Positions 9,810 through 18,686 are shown, numbered from the stretch's first letter. The stretch: 64,000 nucleotides of DNA from Shewanella hanedai (GCF_007197645.1 NZ_VKGK01000006.1:124001-188000); one strand, 5' to 3'. Translations and numbers: made by a program. Notes: a model not told the origin generated them from the sequence alone.

Positions 9810-9975
9810 GGAAAAAGATCAGTCTCACCACGGAGACGCTTCGCTACACGGTGAATATGGTGTAACCATCAGCTAATGAACGAGAAACAGGGTCGTTCTC
9901 GGACTCCTGTCCTTCACGACATTGAGACTTTCTGTCTGGCAGAGTTGAGTTGGCACTTAAACAAGGACGTTGTTG
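9810..9975 (+). repeat. Repeat D, copy 2 (longer than copy 1)
   Basis: It matches copy 1 over GATCA-TCTCACCACGG, TGAATATGG, AGCTAATGAACGAGAAACA and TGGCACTTAAACAAGGACG. Relative to copy 1 it carries an insertion with GACGCTTCGCTACACGG and a second insertion of about 60 bases after GAGAAACAG. The inverted right end seen in copy 1 was not found. The remaining stretch to 10137 shows nothing recognisable. Confidence 0.6.
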
Positions 9976-10137
9976 AGAACATGGGGGTAGAGAGCATTAG
10001 GTCTTTTGCTCTTATCCAAGCCCTGGTGGTAAATAGGTTTTCTTTAGCTAAAGTAGAGAAAGATGGAGGTAACACTTACCCCCTATTCTCAACTTTTTGC
10101 TTTCTAGAATGGCTAAAATTGACTAGATGAAAATAAG

Positions 10138-10818
10138 TTATTTATGAAGTGCGTTGGACATGGCGACTATGTCAGCCATCACAGTCTTTTCGCCTAAGTC
10201 TGCAAGGAATGTGAGGTGTTCAATTACTTTCACTTTCTGAAGATTTTCAAGCTTGGGAGCACCACCGATTGCGAGTGCTGGAACAAAACCATACATCTCA
10301 TCAGCATCAAGAGGACCCAATTTAGCCATCGCACGTTGGAAAAGCGGCTTTTCACCAAGATCTTCTTCTTCCATGTTTGATTTTCTTTTAGAAGAGTAAA
10401 ATTTTTCAATTAATTTCTCTGATCCAATTATCTCAAGCTTTTCACTTTGATCAGAAGGAAAAAGCATACTAAAATTACAAACTATATCTAATGACGCACC
10501 AGAGCTTTCTCCCCATATAAAAAGCTTCCCAAATGCACTACGGCCTATGACATAATACTTATCTACTCCATCTATTTCTCTTTGCTCAAATGAAGTGCCA
10601 GACAACCACTGCGCTAAAATATCTTTATAGTCATCAGGATTCACTGTCCAGAAGATACCGTCCCCCCAACCGCAAAAACCATATTCCTGCCAATATTCTA
10701 ATAGGCGGGCAGGTAATTTATCTTCAAACAACTTAAGCTCTTCAACCGTTGGTTGTACAGATTTTGTCGCGGGGCCAAAACCCTTAAAATTATAGAAATT
10801 ATCAAAAAATTTATTCAT
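10138..10818 (-). CDS. GAD-like / Tdi1-like (DUF1851) immunity protein
   Basis: The 226-residue protein has the two-part layout of GAD-like domain proteins: an N-terminal half with PARLLEYWQEYGFCGWGDGIFWTVNP-type sequence (about residues 35-65) and a C-terminal half ending with a Tdi1-like region (GPLDADEMYGFVPALAIGG, about 168-186). Such proteins are commonly encoded next to polymorphic or type VI secretion toxins and are thought to neutralise them. It is the last gene of a three-gene minus-strand set, 5 bases after the stop of the Imm11-like gene and with a weak ribosome binding site, so it is probably translationally coupled. Whether it protects against the neighbouring AHH toxin or against another toxin is not decidable from sequence. 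Confidence 0.7.
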   Translation of the reverse strand: MNKFFDNFYNFKGFGPATKSVQPTVEELKLFEDKLPARLLEYWQEYGFCGWGDGIFWTVNPDDYKDILAQWLSGTSFEQREIDGVDKYYVIGRSAFGKLFIWGESSGASLDIVCNFSMLFPSDQSEKLEIIGSEKLIEKFYSSKRKSNMEEEDLGEKPLFQRAMAKLGPLDADEMYGFVPALAIGGAPKLENLQKVKVIEHLTFLADLGEKTVMADIVAMSNALHK

Positions 10819-10823
10819 GTTAT

Positions 10824-11393
10824 CTACAGATAGAAATTTACAGGTTTATAGAACTTGAGTCCGGTGATGTTATTATCTTCAAATGCTTTTTTTATTTCAT
10901 TGTTAACAATAACTAAAGGCAAAAAGCTGGAAAGTCTAAAAATTGGGGGCAGATCCATTTTGCTCGTATCGATGAAGGTTAATGAATCAATTTGCTCAAT
11001 TTTTCCATTTGGCCATAATTCTACTTCAGAATTGTCATAATCAACGCATTCAAACGTGCCAATGATGTTAGCGATATAATAGTTTAGACAACCACCATTT
11101 TTTACATTGATTAAATCGACCTCGTAGTAATCAATATTTTTGACATCTAAGCAATCTAATGTATTTTTAATTTTTTCATTAAAAAACAATGACTTTATCC
11201 CATAACACATTAGGTTGTCTGTATATATATTAGTACCTTCACCTAACTGATAATCTATAACAATGTTTTCATTAGTTACAATTTTGCTTTCTCCACAAGC
11301 AAAATTAATACTTTCATTTCCAAAGGAACTAGATTGAATCTCTAAAACAGCTTCATTATTTTCTGATCGTTCGGTAGACATAATCCAGTACAT
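10824..11393 (-). CDS. Imm11-like (DUF1629) immunity protein
   Basis: The 189-residue protein resembles the Imm11/DUF1629 family: a C-terminal pattern of IFRLSSFLPLVIVNNEIKKA followed by ITGLKFYKPV (about residues 150-187). Members are found downstream of nuclease-type polymorphic toxins. The start at 11393 has a strong AGGAGG site five bases upstream. It lies 12 bases after the toxin stop, the usual place for the cognate antidote. The gene looks AT-rich compared with neighbouring housekeeping genes, in keeping with transfer. The family assignment is from memory of the motif pattern. Confidence 0.65.
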   Translation of the reverse strand: MYWIMSTERSENNEAVLEIQSSSFGNESINFACGESKIVTNENIVIDYQLGEGTNIYTDNLMCYGIKSLFFNEKIKNTLDCLDVKNIDYYEVDLINVKNGGCLNYYIANIIGTFECVDYDNSEVELWPNGKIEQIDSLTFIDTSKMDLPPIFRLSSFLPLVIVNNEIKKAFEDNNITGLKFYKPVNFYL

Positions 11394-11405
11394 AAAACCC
11401 TCCTC

Positions 11406-13487
11406 TTAAATTGTTGTACTTTTGTGAAGAATATATTGCTTCTTCAATATTCTTCTTTCAATTAGTTTTGATTTTTTATCTAAAATATCTATTAGTTCTT
11501 TTTGGCTTCTCATATTCCCTGAATCATCTTTCTTACACATATCCATAGATTGTTCTTCAAGATCATCAAATATTAGTTTTAATTTGTCATAGTAGGTATT
11601 ATTAGGATGATTACCACGATGGCACTGTAAACCATGTTGATTAGTGTCAACAACAAACCCTGGTAAGCACATCCCGTTGTTTTCATTATTAATATCATAA
11701 CCAATTAGCTTTGCATTTTTACTTAAAGTCTTATATTTTTCAAGCAATGAAACAGGGATTAAATGATGTTTCTCTGTATAATATTCAGGATAAGTCTTAC
11801 TTAAAGCTGCTTGTATTCTCTTCTCATCTTTTACTTCTTTACGGTAATCAGTTTCTGTGGCTTGGCTATCCACACCAGGCCCGTATAGCACCCAAGGTTC
11901 TAATCCTGCCGCAACCCATTTCTTCGCATATTTACTTTTTTCCTTATCTAATTTGCCATTATTAGGATATTTAATCTTTTTCTTATGACCGCCTTTACAA
12001 TTTTTCCAATCACATTTGTAGGTTTCATCTTTGTCGTCAGAACGCTCTCCTTTACCTGTAGCGAGCGGCAAAGTGTTCTGTTTTTTATAAGGCCTAATGT
12101 CATGCTGATTATTAATTGTTTTTAGCGATTTAGAAATATCAGTGACGATGCTAATCGTACTTTCTAGTATTTTACCGCTTTTACGGGTTGTGGTGGCGGT
12201 AAAGAGTATTCCCGCAGCCACAGGGCCACCGACGCCGCCGGCTAAAGTACCGATAGCGGTGCCGCCCGCAACAACTGTGGTGTCCATGCCCATTTGTGTG
12301 GTTTGATAAGCAAGGATCTCTGCCATTTGGTCATCAGGAAGTGCTGCTAAAATACGTTTTGGCACACTGGCTAACATTTCACGGCTAGTAGGATCACTCA
12401 AGAGAAGTATGAGTGTTTCCATGGTTTTACGGGCTTGTGTATAACCCTCTCCACCTCTAGTTTTCCATTGTTGTAACTTTGCTTCTAAGGCGTTGATATT
12501 GCCGGTACTGATGGCTTCTATCAGCATGGTTATGTCTATATCTGCGGCATCCATTAATTTACCGAAATCACCTAAGTCAGGGAGATATTCAGTAAACCCG
12601 TTTGAAGCGCCCTCTTTTGTTGCCTTAGCGATTCCCCATACCTGTGACAGATAGGAACGATTATCGAACGCTTCACTTTGGACATTTAACTCTGCAATCT
12701 TGTTATTAACTGCGGCTTCAAAGGATGCAGTCACTTCAATGCGCTTTGACTGCTTTGCTGTATTTTTGGCGTCAATGGCATGCTGAGCGACTTGTTTAGC
12801 TGTGTCATTGAGCGCTTGGTCAAGCTGCTGATATTGCGCTTCTATCGCCAATTCAGCGGCGGCCTTTTGCGCTTCATCACCGAATATAACTTGAGCGGAG
12901 TAGTTCGGGCCCCCTTCGACTACGCCCCAGCCTTTATCATTAAGCACACCTTTAATGACCGTTTTTCCAGGATCACTGAAAATGACGCTATAGGGCACAT
13001 CACTGGCATAAGTCTTTTCGCTATCATCGTAACAAAGCTGAAGCTCAAGTTTAGGCGGTGGTTTACCAAAGTTATCACTGATGAGTGCGGCTTTAGGTTC
13101 CTCTTTAGCGACTTTTACTTGAGATGTGTCAGCAATGTAATCAAGCGGCGGCGCTGGAGCGAGATTACCATTATTGTTACTGGCAATGGCCCCACCTGCA
13201 GATTCAAAACGGCTGGTTAGCTGTGAGAGGGTTTGAACACTTATCCCACTGGCAAACGTTGAACTGGCGAGAGGCGCGCCTTTTTCCATGGTAAAAGCGG
13301 GCGTGCGCGGATTATCTCGTAGAACGACATAAATTCCTTGTTCTAGCTCACTTTTAACTCTTTCCTTGCTTCGGCCTGTTGGTGTAATGGCTTCCCATTC
13401 ACTGTCACTAAGCTGCGATAAGTCAGACTCAATGAGTATGGCATCCTGAAGCATTAATGAATCAACTGAGGCTAGACGTATCGACAT
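11406..13487 (-). CDS. AHH-type nuclease toxin, probable type VI secretion effector
   Basis: The 693-residue protein shows four parts. Residues 1-110 match nothing I know. Residues about 145-205 (LELQLCYDD...PYSVIFSDPGKTVIKGVLNDKGWG) resemble the small transthyretin-like or prealbumin-like extension often found in VgrG proteins and type VI effectors. Residues 205-275 are Ala/Gln-rich and probably helical. Residues about 403-432 are a Gly/Ala-rich hydrophobic segment. The C-terminus (about 565-660) carries the AHH-type nuclease signature: KHHLIP at 573-578, NNGMCLP near 603-609 and a His/Asn-rich HGLQCHRGNHPNN at 618-630. It has no signal peptide. Two immunity-like genes follow directly. A ribosome binding site AGGAAG overlaps the end of the preceding open frame. 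No VgrG or PAAR gene is in the window, so the secretion route is inferred. Confidence 0.75.
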   Translation of the reverse strand: MSIRLASVDSLMLQDAILIESDLSQLSDSEWEAITPTGRSKERVKSELEQGIYVVLRDNPRTPAFTMEKGAPLASSTFASGISVQTLSQLTSRFESAGGAIASNNNGNLAPAPPLDYIADTSQVKVAKEEPKAALISDNFGKPPPKLELQLCYDDSEKTYASDVPYSVIFSDPGKTVIKGVLNDKGWGVVEGGPNYSAQVIFGDEAQKAAAELAIEAQYQQLDQALNDTAKQVAQHAIDAKNTAKQSKRIEVTASFEAAVNNKIAELNVQSEAFDNRSYLSQVWGIAKATKEGASNGFTEYLPDLGDFGKLMDAADIDITMLIEAISTGNINALEAKLQQWKTRGGEGYTQARKTMETLILLLSDPTSREMLASVPKRILAALPDDQMAEILAYQTTQMGMDTTVVAGGTAIGTLAGGVGGPVAAGILFTATTTRKSGKILESTISIVTDISKSLKTINNQHDIRPYKKQNTLPLATGKGERSDDKDETYKCDWKNCKGGHKKKIKYPNNGKLDKEKSKYAKKWVAAGLEPWVLYGPGVDSQATETDYRKEVKDEKRIQAALSKTYPEYYTEKHHLIPVSLLEKYKTLSKNAKLIGYDINNENNGMCLPGFVVDTNQHGLQCHRGNHPNNTYYDKLKLIFDDLEEQSMDMCKKDDSGNMRSQKELIDILDKKSKLIERRILKKQYILHKSTTI

Positions 13488-13503
13488 ACTGCGTGACTTC
13501 CTG

Positions 13504-13809
13504 TTACGGCATTATTGAGAACGTATTTTTTTTAGAACCTTCGGCACAAAGCAAAAATCGCACCAATGCGGCTTCTTCAGCGTTTATCAGACGTTCAGAG
13601 TTGTCAGCGATAATGTTGGGCAATATATGGCCCAGCATTGAGCAATAAGTTGCCCAACGAGCAATAAATGGCCCAGAGAATTTGTGGGACTTTGTCTTTC
13701 TAGTACAGATTAGGGATTTGAGGTAAGGCATTAAGCAGATTAATAAACATTCTAAGTCATATCTCTTCGCAACACGGAGATAGCGAAGGTTTACATGGAA
13801 CGTCTTCAC
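13504..13809 (-). pseudogene. Possible 3' remnant of a gene upstream of the toxin
   Basis: A 101-codon frame with a GTG start ends at 13504, 16 bases before the toxin start, and its last codons overlap the toxin's ribosome binding site. The C-terminal half (from about residue 40) reads like genuine protein, while the 5' part contains sequence akin to the local repeats (TTGCGAAGAGATA). I suspect the end of a lost effector adaptor or carrier gene, fused by chance to repeat DNA. I do not recognise the family, and it may be non-coding. Confidence 0.25.
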
Positions 13810-13981
13810 ATAGGTATTTAGTTCTACCCGTTACACCTCCCCTAGAATTGCTAGCTATAAATCTGATGAAAACTAAGTGATTTTACTGACTGTCGGTGCT
13901 GCAGAAAATATGTATATAATGCTGTGCAGTTTAGATATGTGATATTTTATGGAATGAACTGTTAATTAAAGGAATAGCTTA

Positions 13982-15112
13982 GTGAAAAGGCTTGTTGTTC
14001 TAGGTGGTTATGGAAACTTTGGCAAAAGAATCGTTGAAAACCTAGCAGGAGTTGAAGGGATCACTCTGGTCATTGCTGGCCGAAATATGAAAAAAGCATC
14101 GAGATTAGTTGAAAACCTCAAATTAACGGCGTCCGCAACTCTACATCCCTTAGAAATCGATATATACGCTGAAGATTTTAAAGCGCAATTAGCAGACCTT
14201 TCACCATTTCTGGTTATTCACACTAGTGGGCCGTTTCAAGGCCAAGATTATCGAGTGCCTAAAGCATGCATTGAATGTGGTGCTCACTATATTGATTTAG
14301 CTGATGATCGACGATTTGTTTGTGATATTTCGTTGTTAGATGGCCAAGCAAAAGAGAAAGGTGTGTTCATCGTTAGTGGTGCCAGCTCTGTACCAGGTCT
14401 ATCTTCAGCCGTTGTCGATCATTATCAGAATCAATTTAGCCTTATTGATTCAATCGACATTTCCATTGCGCCTGGTAACAAAGCTGAGCGAGGGCTAGCA
14501 ACCGTTCAAGCTATATTGTCTTATACTGGTCATCCGATAAAAGTCTTTAAAGAAGGTCATTGGCAAGATGCATATGGTTGGATGGATTCCAAGCTTGTTG
14601 ATTTTGGCCAGTTTGTTGGTAAACGTCACTTAGCAAATGTAGATGTACCAGATTTAGAGTTATTCCCTCATCGTTATCATGTATCACAGCAAGTTAGCTT
14701 TCAAGCTGGTTTAGAGTTGCCATTATTGCACTTAACGATGGTAGGAATGGCTTATTTATCAAAAACAGGCCTAGTAAGAAACTGGGCACCATTATCAAAA
14801 ATGATTGTAAACACCAGTGATCTGTTTCTCTCTTTTGGTAGTGATGAAGGGGCTATGCAGGTACTTATTAGCGGTAAGGACAATAATGATGACCACAAAA
14901 AAGTAAAATGGATTTTATTCGCGCCTAAAGGAAATGGCCCTTATATTCCAACCCTTTCCACCATCATCTTGGCAAGAAAACTACTGTGCAATGATAGCTT
15001 AAACTCCATGCTAGCAACTGGGGCTACTCCGTGCGCAGGGTTATTGAAATTACCTGATTTCACCTCATACTTTGATGCACTTAGTATCTTTTCTGAAGAA
15101 ACCACATGTTGA
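13982..15112 (+). CDS. Saccharopine dehydrogenase-like NAD(P)-binding protein
   Basis: The 376-residue protein begins with a Rossmann dinucleotide-binding motif (VVLGGYGNFGKRI, residues 4-16, GxGxxG type with Tyr-Gly) and has the IDLADDRRFV and SGASSVPGLSSAVV segments seen in saccharopine dehydrogenase-like oxidoreductases. Full lysine-pathway context is absent, so the true substrate is unknown. The GTG start at 13982 has AAGGA eight bases upstream. It is the first gene of a probable operon with a DUF2269 and a DoxX-like membrane protein. Such trios suggest a redox or membrane-associated function, but this is inference. Confidence 0.75.
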   Translation: MKRLVVLGGYGNFGKRIVENLAGVEGITLVIAGRNMKKASRLVENLKLTASATLHPLEIDIYAEDFKAQLADLSPFLVIHTSGPFQGQDYRVPKACIECGAHYIDLADDRRFVCDISLLDGQAKEKGVFIVSGASSVPGLSSAVVDHYQNQFSLIDSIDISIAPGNKAERGLATVQAILSYTGHPIKVFKEGHWQDAYGWMDSKLVDFGQFVGKRHLANVDVPDLELFPHRYHVSQQVSFQAGLELPLLHLTMVGMAYLSKTGLVRNWAPLSKMIVNTSDLFLSFGSDEGAMQVLISGKDNNDDHKKVKWILFAPKGNGPYIPTLSTIILARKLLCNDSLNSMLATGATPCAGLLKLPDFTSYFDALSIFSEETTC

Positions 15113-15149
15113 ATAAAGTGCTCTTAGAGAGCAAATATCGGAGAGAAGA

Positions 15150-15623
15150 GTGGAATATTATCTAGTCGTTAAATTAATTCATATTCTTGCCGCTGTTGTT
15201 GTAACAGGTACGGGCGCAGGTATTGCTTTTTTTATGTTCATGGCTAATCGTTCTAATAACCCACAAGCTATTTATGTTACTGCTAAACACGTTATCTTAG
15301 GGGATTGGATTTTTACGACACCTGCAGTTATTACTCAAATAGTATCCGGTGTACTATTAATGAATATGCAAGGGTATTCGTACTCATCAGATTGGTTTTA
15401 TTGGGTGTTAGGATTATTTGTTTTTATTGGGGTATGTTGGCTACCGGTTCTGAAAATCCAATACAGACTGCGAGAACTGGCCAAGGTATCTGTCGAGTTA
15501 AACCAAATCACTCCCGAATTCAGATCGCTTATGAAAATATGGACCCTACTCGGTATTCCTGCATTCACTGCTATTTTGGCTATATTCTGGTTGATGGTTT
15601 TCAAACCCTTTTCTGTCGCTTAA
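15150..15623 (+). CDS. DUF2269 family inner-membrane protein
   Basis: The 157-residue protein is mostly hydrophobic, with about four transmembrane segments (near residues 5-28, 50-70, 82-100 and 130-152). The N-terminal KLIHILAAVVVTGTGAGIAF pattern with an early His is typical of DUF2269. It starts with GTG 37 bases after the dehydrogenase, preceded by GGAGAG. No enzymatic role is established for the family. Confidence 0.75.
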   Translation: MEYYLVVKLIHILAAVVVTGTGAGIAFFMFMANRSNNPQAIYVTAKHVILGDWIFTTPAVITQIVSGVLLMNMQGYSYSSDWFYWVLGLFVFIGVCWLPVLKIQYRLRELAKVSVELNQITPEFRSLMKIWTLLGIPAFTAILAIFWLMVFKPFSVA

Positions 15624-15634
15624 AAGGACTTGCT

Positions 15635-16045
15635 TTGAAAAAGATGAATCAAGACAATTTATTGGTAGCCGCCAAATATTCTATTGCCTTCGTTTGGGTA
15701 TTCACAGGCTTAACTTCTCTTTTTTTCTCCCCAGAAATTGGCTATGAAATACTCGCTGGGGGTAATATCTCTGGCTCGCTTGCCGACGTTGCAATCTATG
15801 CTGGTGGTTTTTTAGATATTGTACTTGGTCTATGGTTACTGACCGGGGTTAAAACCAAGCTATGTTGCATGGTGCAGGTCACAACTGTGGCCACTTATAC
15901 TTTGCTACTTACGTTTATCGACATTGGCTTTTGGTTACACCCATTTGGGCCAATTACCAAGAATCTTCCAATCATCGTTTTGATTGGTTACATTTACGTA
16001 AATGACGTGCACTCAACTTCAGTCTCAAACAAAAATATCCATTAA
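15635..16045 (+). CDS. DoxX-like family membrane protein
   Basis: The real protein has about 136 residues; the frame is open further upstream but that part overlaps the DUF2269 gene. A TTG start at 15635 is preceded by AAGGA at 15624-15628 with a 6-base spacer, better than the ATG at 15644. Four hydrophobic segments and the patterns FVWVFTGLTSLFF, GGFLDIVLGLWLL and a final amphipathic loop match DoxX-like quinone-linked membrane proteins. It lies 11 bases after the DUF2269 stop and is convergent with the MarR gene. Confidence 0.7.
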   Translation: MKKMNQDNLLVAAKYSIAFVWVFTGLTSLFFSPEIGYEILAGGNISGSLADVAIYAGGFLDIVLGLWLLTGVKTKLCCMVQVTTVATYTLLLTFIDIGFWLHPFGPITKNLPIIVLIGYIYVNDVHSTSVSNKNIH

Positions 16046-16085
16046 TGGAACTAACGTTGCGATTAATACACATCGAACTCTTCAT

Positions 16086-16580
16086 CTAAGCGAGTTTGCT
16101 GTCCAGCTTATCTAAAATCTGCATTAGCATTTGGTACTCTTCTTCACTTAACACTTCTAACAGCTTTGCTTCCCACTCAAGTGCTTTGGGTGCGATGGTG
16201 TGGTAAAGCTGTTTGCCGGTTTCGGTGAGTGTTAACAAGGAGGCGCGTTTATCGAGTTCATCAAGATGTTTAGCCAAATAGCCTTTATCTAGCATGAGCT
16301 TTACAGCGCGTGAGACTGTGGACTTGTCCATGGATGCCAACACGGTTAACTCTTTAGCGCTTATCCCCATTACGCTTGTAGCACTTTCCTCTGGGACAAC
16401 ATGCTCAGCAAGGTTAACTAAAATGCGCCACTCTGGGATGGTGAGTTCAAACTCAGTTTGATAGACCTCTGCAAAATTGATGCTGACACTTTGCGCCAAG
16501 TTCACCAATCGATAAGGAAGGAACTGCTGTAACGAGAGTCTGGATTGCGTATTGTTCGATGTTTGATAAATGTCGGCCAT
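16086..16580 (-). CDS. MarR family transcriptional regulator
   Basis: The 164-residue protein has the MarR winged helix: a LTIPEWRILVNLAEH helix (about residues 46-60), recognition region VLASMDKSTVSRAVKLMLDKGYL (about 80-102) and the wing DKRASLLTLTETGKQL (about 108-123). It is divergent from hmgA, with 314 bases between, and two similar palindromic sites lie in that gap. It therefore probably controls hmgA in response to homogentisate or another tyrosine-pathway intermediate; the ligand is inferred. Confidence 0.88.
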   Translation of the reverse strand: MADIYQTSNNTQSRLSLQQFLPYRLVNLAQSVSINFAEVYQTEFELTIPEWRILVNLAEHVVPEESATSVMGISAKELTVLASMDKSTVSRAVKLMLDKGYLAKHLDELDKRASLLTLTETGKQLYHTIAPKALEWEAKLLEVLSEEEYQMLMQILDKLDSKLA

Positions 16581-16664
16581 CTTTTCTTCTCTGATCTCTG
16601 TTGTATTTTTTTGATTTTACGCTTCAGCCTCTACTCACATAGTGACTCTGATGAGTATTGGCAT

Positions 16665-16680
16665 TCTCACATGAGAGTAG
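16665..16680. promoter_or_regulatory. Candidate MarR operator, site 1
   Basis: TCTCACATGAGAGTAG matches site 2 at 14 of 16 positions. It holds the palindrome CTCACATGAG. A related half site, CTACTC, lies at 16630-16635. The position between the divergent genes suits autoregulation. Confidence 0.45.
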
Positions 16681-16812
16681 ATTATTGCAAGCAGAGTTTC
16701 TGCCCGCTGTTGAGTCGTCTGTGCCTAGGTTTGTATCAAATGATTTACAGCTTTGCATGAAAATCGACTTAATTTAACGCCCAAACTGGCCTCTGAAAAT
16801 GGCGAAACCTTG

Positions 16813-16838
16813 AAACTAGTCTCAGTTGAGAGTAGTTT
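16813..16838. promoter_or_regulatory. Candidate MarR operator, site 2 (hmgA promoter)
   Basis: Arms AAACTAGTCTC (16813-16823) and GAGAGTAGTTT (16828-16838) form an inverted repeat with one mismatch and a 4-base spacer. It lies about 60 bases before the hmgA start, where a repressor would block transcription. Confidence 0.5.
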
Positions 16839-16894
16839 TGTTAGTAGCGATATTTATTGAACAGATAAGATAGTCAGATTAAGGACAAGAGAAT

Positions 16895-18187
16895 ATGACC
16901 GTAGAACTGCAATATATGAACGGCTTTGGTAACGAGTTTGAGACTGAAGCACTCGTGGGAGCATTACCTATTGGCCAATTTAGCCCACAAAAAGTTAATT
17001 ACGGCCTGTATGCCGAGCAGTTCAATGTCACCGCTTTTACCGCGCCTCGTAGCGATAATCGTCGAAACTGGTTCTATCGTATCCGTCCGTCAGTGGTTCA
17101 AGGTGATTATGAAGCCATAGATAATGGCCTTATTCGTACAGCCCCAATCACTGAAGCCATTACCCCGCCAAATATGTTCCGCTGGGATCCTGTGGATTTA
17201 CCCTCAGAGAAAACAGATTTTGTTGATGGCTTAGTGACGATGGCTGCAAATGGTAGCGCAAGCAGTCAAACGGGTGTTGGTGTACATATTTATGCGATCA
17301 ACAGCTCAATGAAAGATCGTTATTTTTACAATGCCGATGGCGAGATGTTGTTCGTACCAGAGCTAGGTGAAATTCTGTTAAATACAGAATGTGGCAAGTT
17401 AGCGATTAAGCCCGGTGAAATTGCTGTTATTCCGCGTGGTATTAAGTTTTCGGTAGAGTTGATCACAGCTGAAGCTCGCGGTTATATCTGTGAAAATTAC
17501 GGCCACCCCTATGTATTGGCAGAGCGCGGACCTGTTGGTGCGAATGGTTTTGCTAACGATCGTGATTTTCAGTATCCCGTTGCGAGTTATGAAGACATTG
17601 AGGGTGATTTTGAATTGATCGCCAAGTTCAATGGCAACATGTTCCGTTGCGACATTGGGCACTCGCCATTAGATGTGGTCGCCTGGACAGGTAACAGTGC
17701 ACCGTATAAATATGATTTAGCACGTTTTAATGTGATCAATACTGTCAGTTTCGATCATCCCGATCCTTCAATCTTTACCGTACTTACCTCTCCCTCAGGC
17801 ACACCTGGTGTGGCTAACTTGGATTTTGCTATCTTCCCACCTCGTTGGATGGTGGCAGAGAACACCTTCAGACCCCCTTACTACCATCGCAACATGATGA
17901 GTGAATTTATGGGGCTCATTGAAGGAGTCTATGATGCTAAAGAGAAAGGATTTGTCCCCGGCGGCTCTAGCCTGCACAACTGCATGTCGCCACATGGTCC
18001 AGAAGCTGATGTGTTTGAGAAGGCATCCAATGCCGAGCTTACTCCCCAGCGTTATGAAAACACCCTCGCCTTTATGTTCGAGTCACGCTACATTTTCGCA
18101 CCCACTAAATATGCATTAGAGGGTAAAGAGAGGCAGGCAAACTATACAGACTGCTGGCGAACGATTAAGAAGAATTTTAAAGGCTGA
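16895..18187 (+). CDS. hmgA: Homogentisate 1,2-dioxygenase
   Basis: The enzyme opens the ring of homogentisate to maleylacetoacetate in tyrosine and phenylalanine breakdown; it is cytosolic and uses Fe(II). The 430-residue length is normal for the family. The family start [14 protein letters not shown] is present, and the iron-ligand region is intact: YYHRN, MSEFMG and [12 protein letters not shown] hold the expected His, Glu and His. The ATG has AAGGACAAG upstream. The usual partners maleylacetoacetate isomerase and fumarylacetoacetase are not adjacent. Directly after its stop begins a composite hairpin repeat. Confidence 0.95.
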   Translation: MTVELQYMNGFGNEFETEALVGALPIGQFSPQKVNYGLYAEQFNVTAFTAPRSDNRRNWFYRIRPSVVQGDYEAIDNGLIRTAPITEAITPPNMFRWDPVDLPSEKTDFVDGLVTMAANGSASSQTGVGVHIYAINSSMKDRYFYNADGEMLFVPELGEILLNTECGKLAIKPGEIAVIPRGIKFSVELITAEARGYICENYGHPYVLAERGPVGANGFANDRDFQYPVASYEDIEGDFELIAKFNGNMFRCDIGHSPLDVVAWTGNSAPYKYDLARFNVINTVSFDHPDPSIFTVLTSPSGTPGVANLDFAIFPPRWMVAENTFRPPYYHRNMMSEFMGLIEGVYDAKEKGFVPGGSSLHNCMSPHGPEADVFEKASNAELTPQRYENTLAFMFESRYIFAPTKYALEGKERQANYTDCWRTIKKNFKG

Positions 18188-18290
18188 GAAGATTAAGAGC
18201 TGAGAAGAGCGGGCTTCGCCCTGCGAGGACGGCACTTCGTGCCTGCGAGAGCGTTCGCAGGCTCACTTCTAGGTTCTAGCTTAAGAGCTA
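18183..18290 (+). repeat. Composite TTCG-hairpin repeat C, copy 2 (short)
   Basis: It begins at the hmgA stop codon and contains GGGCTTCGCCC, GGCACTTCGTGCC and GCGTTCGC in the same order as copy 1, then TTCTAGCTTAAGAGCTA. An R repeat follows at 18329 after the shared spacer AAACTGAGATCAAACATG. Confidence 0.75.
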
Positions 18291-18328
18291 AAGCAAAACT
18301 AAAAACTGAGATCAAACATGATTTTCTT

Positions 18329-18361
18329 CCGTCATCCCGGGTTTGTTCCGGGATCCATTCT
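18329..18361 (+). repeat. Palindromic repeat R, copy 3
   Basis: It reads CCGTCATCCCGGGTTTGTT then CCGGGATCCATTC, with the ATCCCGG/CCGGGAT stem intact. Confidence 0.85.
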
Positions 18362-18462
18362 TTTTGTTTAAATGATTAAAGCAATTAAGACCAGGCTAAT
18401 CAAAACGAGGGAAAAGCAAATATTAGAGCTGAGGAGCATCTTCACGGCTTGGAAAATATCAA

Positions 18463-18494
18463 GAGCTGGATCCTGAAACGAGTTCAGGAAGACG
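18463..18494 (-). repeat. Variant palindromic repeat R, inverted
   Basis: On the minus strand this is TCCTGAA-CTCGT-TTCAGGA followed by TCCAGCTC. The stem pairs perfectly although several bases differ from the CCCGG/CCGGG copies, so the changes are compensatory. A second hairpin, AGGATGAC/GTCATCCT, lies at about 18523-18548. Confidence 0.6.
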
Positions 18495-18610
18495 CAAAAA
18501 AGAGTCATACCCTAATTAGATAAAAACTGAAGGATGACGAGAATATTGTCATCCTGCTAATAACGAGCAAGATACAACTGAAACCTTTTAGACAATATTT
18601 GAAACTATTC

Positions 18611-18646
18611 CGTCATTCCGGCGAATGCCGGAATCCAGCTTTACTT
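18611..18646 (+). repeat. Palindromic repeat R variant, left flank of the GIY-YIG gene
   Basis: It reads GTCATTCCGGC-GAAT-GCCGG then AATCCAGCTTTA. The stem ATTCCGGC/GCCGGAAT again shows paired changes against other copies. Together with the inverted copy at 19007 it brackets the nuclease gene. Confidence 0.75.
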
Positions 18647-18686
18647 CTATACTTTTACTTTTTGAATAGCTTCATGGACGAACGTT

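Noticed and set aside
9876-10130. 84-codon plus-strand frame
   Set aside because: Its first third lies inside repeat D and the rest matches nothing I know; it has no ribosome binding site. Treated as non-coding.
15305-15634. N-terminal extension of the DoxX-like frame
   Set aside because: It overlaps the DUF2269 gene fully in another frame; a ribosome binding site sits before the TTG at 15635.
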